Made by a program: the position numbers and the translations under genes
From: Desulfobacteraceae bacterium
Lineage (GTDB): Bacteria > Desulfobacterota > Desulfobacteria > Desulfobacterales > UBA11574
Length of the DNA: 6,896 nucleotides
Direction of reading: 5' to 3'
NCBI GenBank assembly: GCA_030671225.1
Contig: DAOVAE010000062.1
Coordinates: 1 to 6,896, forward strand
The notes under the pieces: generated by a model
Told to the model about the DNA's origin: nothing
What the model saw: only the letters and a program-made list of their open reading frames with translations
Databases searched by the model: none
Shown here: in pieces, positions 1-4,523 of the stretch
Position numbering within the stretch: position 1 is the first letter of the stretch
Layout of the letters: the number at the start of each line of letters is the position of its first letter

Positions 1-462
1 GCTGCAAACACGGAATACAGTTCCTCATCAATTGATAGTAAGAACGCGGAACGTTTATTACATCCTATTGTAATTCAGGCGGCCAGTCGATACCAGGTTG
101 ATCCTGCTCTTGTAAAGGCTATCATTATGGCGGAGTCTGGATACAACCCCAGAGCAATTTCGAAAAAAGGTGCAAAAGGTCTTATGCAGCTGATGCCGGG
201 AACCGCCCAGGAGCTTGGTGTGGAGGACAGTTTCAACCCAAAGCAAAACATAAGCGGTGGAGTTCGGTACTTCAAACAACTCGTGAAACAATTTAATGGA
301 GACGTCGAACTGGCTCTTGCGGCATATAATGCCGGGAGCAAAAAAGTCAGGCATTATCAGGGCGTCCCACCTTTCAAGGCCACCCGGCACTATATCAAAA
401 AGGTCTTTAAATATTATCAGATTTACAAGGACCAGATGGCAGGGGAAATGGAAAGAGTTTAA
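1..462 (+). CDS. Lytic murein transglycosylase, SLT/GH23 type, C-terminal part (5' end outside window)
   Basis: This is the C-terminal 153 residues of a protein whose start lies left of the window; the frame is open from base 1 and stops with TAA at 460-462. It has the lysozyme-like SLT domain that cleaves the MurNAc-GlcNAc bond of peptidoglycan to leave 1,6-anhydroMurNAc, acting in the periplasm. Visible motifs in order are the catalytic Glu in AESGYNP (residue 45 of the visible part, bases 133-135), then KGAKGLMQLMPGTA, then ALAAYNAG, then a C-terminal GVPPFKATRHYIKKV segment. This series is typical of family 1 soluble transglycosylases. The ATG at 127 is not the start, because homologous SLT sequence (Q-A-A-S-R-Y-Q-V-D-P-A-L-V-K) lies upstream of it in frame. 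No signal peptide is visible because the N-terminus is missing. The gene converges on the tRNA gene and they share a terminator. The exact subfamily cannot be assigned from this fragment. Confidence 0.93.
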   Translation, partial: AANTEYSSSSIDSKNAERLLHPIVIQAASRYQVDPALVKAIIMAESGYNPRAISKKGAKGLMQLMPGTAQELGVEDSFNPKQNISGGVRYFKQLVKQFNGDVELALAAYNAGSKKVRHYQGVPPFKATRHYIKKVFKYYQIYKDQMAGEMERV

Positions 463-480
463 CCTGCTCAGCAACCTGGT

Positions 481-509
481 GAGACCTTTGAAAAATATTC
501 AATTTTGCA
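481..509 (+). repeat. Single end of the GAGACCTTTG dispersed repeat (copy A)
   Basis: Begins 18 bp after the transglycosylase stop codon. GAGACCTTTGAAAA followed by an ATTCAATTTTGCA segment matches the 36-bp copy at 4467-4502 (with TGTTCAATTTTGCA there) except for two short differences, and it resembles the right end of the 142-bp copy at 760-901 read in reverse. I find no partner CAAAGGTCTC end before the terminator, so this is a truncated copy, a solo end, or a divergent subtype whose far end is degraded. The 3' limit given here is where similarity to the other copies stops. Confidence 0.65.
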
Positions 510-519
510 TGCCCAGCCT

Positions 520-557
520 CCCCAATGGAATTTATTTTTCTGTTTATTCCATCGGGG
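520..557. repeat. Imperfect hairpin downstream of the transglycosylase gene
   Basis: CCCCAATGGAAT at 520-531 can pair with ATTCCATCGGGG at 546-557 with one mismatch, leaving a T-rich 14-nt loop. It directly follows repeat copy A and may be part of the same element. There is no T tract after it, so it is not a typical intrinsic terminator. The rest of 463-610 holds no supportable gene; a second weak inverted pair (GGTTAA at 556-561, TTAACC at 577-582) is present. Confidence 0.5.
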
Positions 558-610
558 TTAAATCCGTATTTAAGACTTAACCGGGGTTCAATTTCAAATC
601 CTATTACAAT

Positions 611-643
611 AAAAAAGCCCGATTTATAAAATCGGGCTTTTTT
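611..643. terminator. Bidirectional intrinsic terminator between transglycosylase and tRNA-Ser genes
   Basis: A perfect 15-bp stem, AAAAAAGCCCGATTT at 611-625 pairing with the complementary arm at 629-643, encloses a 3-nt loop. The GC core (GCCCGAT/ATCGGGC) is flanked by an A run on one side and a T run on the other, so both transcripts end in a U tract. On the plus strand it ends the transglycosylase transcript; on the minus strand it lies 7 bp beyond the 3' CCA of the tRNA gene and ends that transcript. Confidence 0.92.
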
Positions 644-650
644 ACTTTTT

Positions 651-743
651 TGGCGGAGAGAGAGGGATTCGAACCCTCGGAGGAGCTTTCACCCCTCACT
701 CGCTTAGCAGGCGAGCGCCTTCAGCCAACTCGGCCATCTCTCC
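651..743 (-). tRNA. tRNA-Ser (anticodon GCU), CCA encoded
   Basis: Read on the minus strand this is a complete 93-nt class II tRNA for AGC/AGU serine codons. The acceptor stem pairs GGAGAGA (743-737) with TCTCTCC (661-655), followed by discriminator G and encoded CCA (653-651). The anticodon stem CTCGC/GCGAG (715-711 and 703-699) encloses the loop CTGCTAA, giving anticodon GCT at 708-706. The T arm is GAGGG-TTCGAAT-CCCTC (678-662). The long variable arm between anticodon and T arms is the serine hallmark. The gene is opposite in direction to mraZ. Its terminator is at 611-643; no convincing promoter is seen in the 16 bp between its 5' end and the repeat element at 760. The plus-strand open frame across it (beginning M-A-E-R-E-G-F-E-P) is a known spurious translation of tRNA-Ser genes. 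Confidence 0.97.
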
Positions 744-759
744 AATTACAGTTAACTGG

Positions 760-901
760 GAGACCTTTGCAAAACACCCCTTTTCGCCCAATTTCTACGT
801 CAGGCTCAAATTTTAATCCTCGAAATACTCAATGTATTCCTGTGGTTAAAATTTTCCCCTTCCTTGAACTTGAACAAAAATGGACATTTTTCAAAGGTCT
901 C
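760..901. mobile_element. 142-bp palindromic MITE-like element (copy B)
   Basis: The element has perfect 10-bp terminal inverted repeats: GAGACCTTTG at 760-769 and CAAAGGTCTC at 892-901. The interior is an imperfect palindrome over its whole length, best seen at the centre: AAATTTTAA (808-816) pairs with TTAAAATTT (846-854), and AATAC (824-828) pairs with GTATT (834-838) around a 5-nt loop. It has no coding capacity, so any movement would need a transposase supplied from elsewhere. I see no clear target-site duplication. Copies with the same ends lie at 481 and 4467. The size, terminal repeats and lack of coding suggest a MITE or REP-like repeat; no transposase family can be named from the sequence. 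Confidence 0.75.
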
Positions 902-1003
902 ATCATAAACTTCCACTTTACTCCACTCGAAATTCAATTTCCTTTTTACTTTTAACATTTTTTAATTATTATAAAAAATATTGTATTTTATTACATTTTT
1001 TTC
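902..1003. other. AT-rich non-coding upstream region of mraZ
   Basis: No gene is supportable here. From about 931 the DNA is strongly AT-rich with T and A runs up to the -35 box, which could act as an UP element or a bent, easily melted region. On the minus strand a perfect TATAAT lies at 973-968, but no good -35 hexamer sits 16-18 bp from it, so a divergent promoter is only possible. Confidence 0.5.
912..926 (-). promoter_or_regulatory. Distal inverted MraZ-type operator (two boxes)
   Basis: On the minus strand this reads GTGGAGTAAAGTGGA: two GTGGA boxes exactly 10 bp apart. It differs at one position of 15 from GTGGATTAAAGTGGA at 1041-1055, the first two boxes of the proximal mraZ operator. 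It lies just outside the right end of element B, so it is not part of that repeat. Binding by MraZ is inferred from the match and is not shown. Confidence 0.5.
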
Positions 1004-1032
1004 TTGACACTTATTAGAAAATGTACTTTTAT
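1004..1032 (+). promoter_or_regulatory. Sigma-70 type promoter of mraZ and the dcw operon
   Basis: A perfect -35 TTGACA (1004-1009) is followed after 17 bp by a weak -10, TTTTAT (1027-1032, 4 of 6 consensus bases). This places the transcription start near 1039, at the first base of the MraZ boxes, which fits repression by the gene's own product. An AT-rich stretch immediately upstream may strengthen it. Confidence 0.7.
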
Positions 1033-1037
1033 ACAAA

Positions 1038-1067
1038 AAAGTGGATTAAAGTGGATAATTATGGTGA
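1038..1067 (+). promoter_or_regulatory. MraZ operator: three direct repeats, 10-bp period, overlapping the mraZ ribosome binding site
   Basis: AAAGTGGATT (1038-1047), AAAGTGGATA (1048-1057) and the weaker ATTATGGTGA (1058-1067) form three head-to-tail repeats with one-helical-turn spacing. MraZ is known to bind three or four such short TGG-containing direct repeats in front of its own gene in several bacteria, with AAAGTGG as the core in mollicutes. The third box contains GGTGA (1063-1067), the likely Shine-Dalgarno sequence of mraZ, so the sites lie between promoter and start codon. Confidence 0.8.
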
Positions 1068-1070
1068 AAG

Positions 1071-1517
1071 ATGTTCAGAGGAAGCTCATTTCATACAATT
1101 GATTCAAAAGGGCGTATTATAGTTCCGGCCAGATTCCGTGACGTCATCAAAGCACAGGGATCAAATGGAGTAATGGTTTCCAGAATGGACGGGGGGCTTG
1201 TGGCCTATACATATGATGAATGGCGGAAAATTGAAACCCGTATATTGTCCCTGGCCGAAAAAAGCGAGAACATGCGCCGCTTCAGAAGGGTCTTCATTGG
1301 AGGAGCTTTTGAATGTTCCTGCGACAAACAGGATCGCATTCTGATACCGCAGAACTTGAGACAGTATGCTGAGCTTGACAAGGAAATTGTACTTGTTGGC
1401 GTCCTCGATCATCTTGAAATCTGGTCACGCAAAAACTGGGACCGTGAAAATATGCATCTGGAAAAAGACATGAAAAAGGAGGACGCAAGAAACGAAATCG
1501 CAAAATTAGGACTTTAA
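1071..1517 (+). CDS. mraZ: Transcriptional regulator MraZ
   Basis: This 148-residue protein has the usual MraZ length and contains two tandem SpoVT/AbrB-like swapped-hairpin DNA-binding domains. The first carries DSKGRIIVPARFR (residues 11-23) and the second DKQDRILIPQNLR (85-97); these are the paired D-x-x-x-R motifs of the family. MraZ forms a ring-shaped oligomer that binds direct repeats in front of the dcw operon and usually represses it. The start at 1071 gives the conserved N-terminus M-F-R-G-S and has GGTGA 4 bp upstream. An ATG at 1061 lies in another frame. The gene is first in the operon; its stop is 2 bp before rsmH. Its own predicted operator is at 1038-1067, with a second inverted copy at 912-926. 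Confidence 0.97.
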   Translation: MFRGSSFHTIDSKGRIIVPARFRDVIKAQGSNGVMVSRMDGGLVAYTYDEWRKIETRILSLAEKSENMRRFRRVFIGGAFECSCDKQDRILIPQNLRQYAELDKEIVLVGVLDHLEIWSRKNWDRENMHLEKDMKKEDARNEIAKLGL

Positions 1518-1519
1518 TT

Positions 1520-2458
1520 GTGTGGTTTAAACATATCCCTGTAATGCTGCCCGAAGTACTCTATTATCTTAACTGTGGCCCGGGGAAAATTTATGTCGAC
1601 TGCACCCTTGGGGGTTCGGGACATGCCAGGGCTATTTGCAGTAAAATTATCCCGGGTGGAGTTTTTATAGGCATTGATCAAGATATAGATGCGATCCGGA
1701 ACGCAAAAACGGTTCTAAAACCGCTCAATTTAACAATCCATCTCTTTCATGACAACTTTGTATATCTTCCTGAATTTCTCCAACAATTGAAAATTAATGC
1801 GGTGGACGGCGTTCTTCTTGATCTTGGAATTTCACTTCATCAACTCGAATCGAGTGGTCGGGGTTTCAGTTTCAATAAAGATGAGCCGCTCGACATGAGG
1901 ATGAACGCAGAATCGAGTACAAAGGCTGAAGATTTAATCAATAGCATGGAGGAAAAAAGCCTTAGAAAAATTTTTTACAAATACGGGGAGGAACGCTGGG
2001 CAGGACAAATAGCAAAAAGAATAGTAAAGCAGAGGCGGCGTAAAGCAATCAAATCGAGCAGGGAGCTTGCCCAAATCGTGTGCGATGCTGTCCCAAAGAA
2101 AGTATCATTTAATCAGAGAATCCATCCCGCCACACGAACGTTCATGGCACTTAGAATCGCTGTCAACAGGGAATTCGAAATGCTCGAACTATTTATGGAA
2201 AATGTTAATGATCTTCTAAATCCCAAAGGCCGTCTCTGTGTTCTATCTTTTCATTCCCTTGAAGACCGAATTGTCAAACATCGAATAAAAGCCTTGGGAA
2301 AAGGGTGTATATGTCCCCCTGGTTTACCGGAGTGTGTCTGCAATAAAAAACCCATGGTTAATATATTGACGAAAAAAGTGGTGCGCCCGGCAGAAAACGA
2401 GATTGCAGTAAATCCCATGGCAAGAAGCGTAAAGTTAAGAGCCGTAGAAAAAATATGA
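1520..2458 (+). CDS. rsmH: 16S rRNA (cytosine1402-N4)-methyltransferase RsmH (MraW)
   Basis: This 312-residue, full-length enzyme transfers a methyl group from S-adenosylmethionine to N4 of C1402 in the 16S rRNA decoding centre. Visible motifs are HIPVMLPEVL (5-14), the SAM-binding loop YVDCTLGGSGHA (25-36), the acidic GIDQD (51-55), DGVLLDLGIS (96-105), RGFSF (114-118), PLDMRMN (123-129), YGEERWAGQIAKRIV, RIHPATRTFMALRIAVNRE and LSFHSLEDRIVK (242-253). The C-terminus has the usual cysteine-rich CICPPGLPECVC. The start is GTG at 1520, giving M-W-F-K-H-I-P; AGGA at 1508-1511 lies 8 bp upstream inside the mraZ 3' end. The mraZ stop is 2 bp upstream and the TGA overlaps the ftsL ATG, so translation is probably coupled on both sides. 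It is the standard second gene of dcw clusters. Confidence 0.97.
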   Translation: MWFKHIPVMLPEVLYYLNCGPGKIYVDCTLGGSGHARAICSKIIPGGVFIGIDQDIDAIRNAKTVLKPLNLTIHLFHDNFVYLPEFLQQLKINAVDGVLLDLGISLHQLESSGRGFSFNKDEPLDMRMNAESSTKAEDLINSMEEKSLRKIFYKYGEERWAGQIAKRIVKQRRRKAIKSSRELAQIVCDAVPKKVSFNQRIHPATRTFMALRIAVNREFEMLELFMENVNDLLNPKGRLCVLSFHSLEDRIVKHRIKALGKGCICPPGLPECVCNKKPMVNILTKKVVRPAENEIAVNPMARSVKLRAVEKI

Positions 2459-2754
2459 CTGCTCGTAAATCTAAAAAAAATACTCCAAAGCCCAAAGCAA
2501 CGTTAATATGTATCATTTTTATGACCATGTTTCTTGCAGAATTATTGTTTTACACCTGGTGTCGGGTCCAATATATCGGAGCCGGATATGAAATTTCAAG
2601 TGCGACTGAGCATCATCAGGCTCTTATAACCTTACAAAACAACTTAAAGATTGAGCTGGCAAGTCTTAAATCTCCGGAAAGGATCGCAAAAATCGCAAAA
2701 AACCAGCTCGGACTTTTAACGCCCACACGAGAGCAGATGATAATTATTCCATGA
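2455..2754 (+). CDS. ftsL: Cell division protein FtsL
   Basis: A 99-residue bitopic membrane protein. It has a basic cytoplasmic N-terminus rich in Lys (residues 2-14), one hydrophobic segment at about 15-36, and a periplasmic part with coiled-coil character (about 48-75) ending in SPERIAKIAKNQLGLLTPT, which resembles the FtsL/DivIC C-terminal pattern. FtsL forms a complex with FtsB and FtsQ and activates the FtsW-FtsI septal synthase. Sequence conservation in this family is low, so the call rests on topology, length and position between rsmH and ftsI. It starts by an ATGA overlap with rsmH and ends by an ATGA overlap with ftsI. No strong ribosome binding site is visible, which suggests translational coupling. 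Confidence 0.88.
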   Translation: MTARKSKKNTPKPKATLICIIFMTMFLAELLFYTWCRVQYIGAGYEISSATEHHQALITLQNNLKIELASLKSPERIAKIAKNQLGLLTPTREQMIIIP

Positions 2755-4466
2755 AACCCGTTCAGACAAAACATATGAGATTGCGCGTTATCATCGTCGG
2801 TTCTATTTTTAGCCTCTTTTTTACGGCAATTGGCGCAAAAGCGGTTTATCTTCAGATTTTTCGCGGTCCCTGGTTGTCTAAAAAAGCAACAAATCAATAT
2901 GAAGTCTCTCTTAAATCTTTCGGCAAGCGCGGTACCATATACGATACCAATCTCAGGGAACTGGCTATAAGTATCGATATAACATCAATCGCAGCACACC
3001 CTCAAAAAATTAAAAATGCACAAGTAGTAGCCAGATCACTTGATAGAGTCTTAAAAATTAATCGCAAATCACTTGTCAGGAAACTCTCTTCCGATAAAAA
3101 ATTTGTATGGATCAAGCGCAAGGTTACGCCCAAAGAAACCGAAGCGGTCAGGAATCTTAAAATTGTCGGAATAGATTTCATACCAGAGCACAAGCGTTTC
3201 TATCCCAACAAAACGCTTGCCGCCCAGATTCTTGGATTTACAGATATCGACGACCATGGGTTGGAAGGCATTGAATTTTATTATGATGCATCTCTTCAAG
3301 GCGCCACCTCCAAATACACGGTTTTAAAAGACGCCCTTGGCCGCGGATTTGATGGTAAAAAAAATATCGCCTCAAATTATAGCGGCAATAATCTTGTTCT
3401 CACCATCGATAGCGTAATCGAGCATATTACCGAAAAGGCACTTGAAGAGACTGTTAAAGAATTTTCTGCAAAATCAGGGATGGCAATCGTAATGGCACCC
3501 AAGACAGGGGCCATACTTGCTATGGCGCATTATCCCTTTTTCAACCCCAATGCGACAAATAACTTCAGCCAAAAAATATGGAGAAACAGAATCATAACCG
3601 ATCAGTTTGAACCGGGCTCAACCATGAAGATTTTCGCTGCGGCCGCGGCAATAGAATCCGGCAACTCCTCGCCCAATAGTATTTTTTATTGTGAAAATGG
3701 TGCTTACAAGATCGGGAAACACATTATTCACGACACCCACGAGCACGGGTGGCTATCCTTGCAGCAGATCATCAAACATTCAAGCAATATAGGCACCGTC
3801 AAATTCAGCGCAATCACAGGGCCTAAATATCTTTACAAAACACTGCGCAATTTTGGTTTCAGGACCAAAACCGGGATAGACTGTCCCGGTGAAACCGCAG
3901 GAAGTATGGCGCCGTACAAGCAATGGACAAAGATTGATGCAGGAACCATAGCCTTCGGCCAGGGAATTTCGGTTTCCGCCCTTCAGCTCATCACGGCGAC
4001 ATCTGCTATTGCTAATAAGGGGGTGCTCATGAAGCCTTTTATTGTACAGGCTATTACAGATCAGAATGGACGATTGGTACAAAGCTTCGGCCCCCGGAAA
4101 GTGAGAAGAGTCCTTTCGGAAAAAACAGCCCGGATTTTAGTTGGAATCATGAAGACCGTCACTACCGAAGGAGGAACCGGAGTCAATGCCGCCCTTGAGG
4201 GGTATTCCGTCAGCGGTAAAACAGGAACAGCCCAGAAAATTGGCGAAAAAGGAACATACGCTGATGGGAAATACATATCATCTTTTGTCGGATTCGTACC
4301 TGCAAAAAGACCAAAAGCTGTGATCCTGGTAGTCATTGACGAACCTAAAAAACAGCATTACGGGAGTATTGTAGCTGCTCCGGTATTTAAAAAAATCGCC
4401 CATAAAACCATTGGTTATATGAACCTACAGCCAAAAAGCAAAGCCGGTGGATTAATCGTCTCTTAA
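2751..4466 (+). CDS. ftsI: Septal peptidoglycan transpeptidase FtsI (PBP3, class B penicillin-binding protein)
   Basis: A 571-residue class B penicillin-binding protein that crosslinks septal peptidoglycan in the periplasm as partner of FtsW. It has a short cytoplasmic N-terminus, a membrane anchor at about 13-34, a pedestal domain opening with RGTIYD (60-65), and a transpeptidase domain from about 240. The three active-site motifs are intact: STMK with catalytic Ser290 (290-293), SSN (344-346) and KTGT (490-493). No PASTA repeats follow the catalytic domain, unlike SpoVD-type proteins, and the length matches Gram-negative FtsI. In the pedestal motif the usual D-R-N-G is D-T-N-L. The start overlaps the ftsL stop (ATGA). 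The TAA stop lies in the centre of a 14-bp palindrome (4458-4471) and touches the repeat element that separates ftsI from murE. Confidence 0.97.
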   Translation: MKPVQTKHMRLRVIIVGSIFSLFFTAIGAKAVYLQIFRGPWLSKKATNQYEVSLKSFGKRGTIYDTNLRELAISIDITSIAAHPQKIKNAQVVARSLDRVLKINRKSLVRKLSSDKKFVWIKRKVTPKETEAVRNLKIVGIDFIPEHKRFYPNKTLAAQILGFTDIDDHGLEGIEFYYDASLQGATSKYTVLKDALGRGFDGKKNIASNYSGNNLVLTIDSVIEHITEKALEETVKEFSAKSGMAIVMAPKTGAILAMAHYPFFNPNATNNFSQKIWRNRIITDQFEPGSTMKIFAAAAAIESGNSSPNSIFYCENGAYKIGKHIIHDTHEHGWLSLQQIIKHSSNIGTVKFSAITGPKYLYKTLRNFGFRTKTGIDCPGETAGSMAPYKQWTKIDAGTIAFGQGISVSALQLITATSAIANKGVLMKPFIVQAITDQNGRLVQSFGPRKVRRVLSEKTARILVGIMKTVTTEGGTGVNAALEGYSVSGKTGTAQKIGEKGTYADGKYISSFVGFVPAKRPKAVILVVIDEPKKQHYGSIVAAPVFKKIAHKTIGYMNLQPKSKAGGLIVS

Positions 4467-4502
4467 GAGACCTTTGAAAATGTTCAATTTTGCAAAGGTC
4501 TC
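4467..4502. repeat. 36-bp minimal copy of the palindromic element (copy C) in the ftsI-murE gap
   Basis: GAGACCTTTG (4467-4476) and CAAAGGTCTC (4493-4502) are perfect 10-bp inverted repeats enclosing 16 bp. Its right 15 bp (TTTTGCAAAGGTCTC) are the exact reverse complement of the left 15 bp of the 142-bp copy, and its left 14 bp are the reverse complement of that copy's right 14 bp. It therefore looks like the same element in the opposite orientation with the interior missing. It begins directly after the ftsI stop and would form a stable hairpin in the operon mRNA. No T tract follows, so it is not an ordinary terminator. It ends 5 bp before the likely murE Shine-Dalgarno AGGA. Confidence 0.85.
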
Positions 4503-4523
4503 GTAAAAGGACGAAACAAAAAC

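Noticed and set aside
58..474. Minus-strand open frame of 138 codons
   Set aside because: Shadow of the lytic transglycosylase coding strand, with no recognisable domain.
296..580. Plus-strand open frame of 94 codons overlapping the transglycosylase end
   Set aside because: Out of frame with the conserved SLT motifs and runs into the repeat and hairpin region.
651..760. tRNA-Ser as an integration (att) site for an island
   Set aside because: No duplicated tRNA 3' end and no integrase in the window; the repeat element is on the 5' side of the tRNA.
650..955. Plus-strand open frame of 101 codons starting M-A-E-R-E-G-F-E-P-S-E-E
   Set aside because: Its first 30 or so codons are the antisense of tRNA-Ser, a well-known false protein call, and the rest crosses element B.
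4467..4502. Hairpin in the ftsI-murE gap as a rho-independent terminator
   Set aside because: No T tract follows on the plus strand, and a strong terminator here would cut off essential downstream genes.
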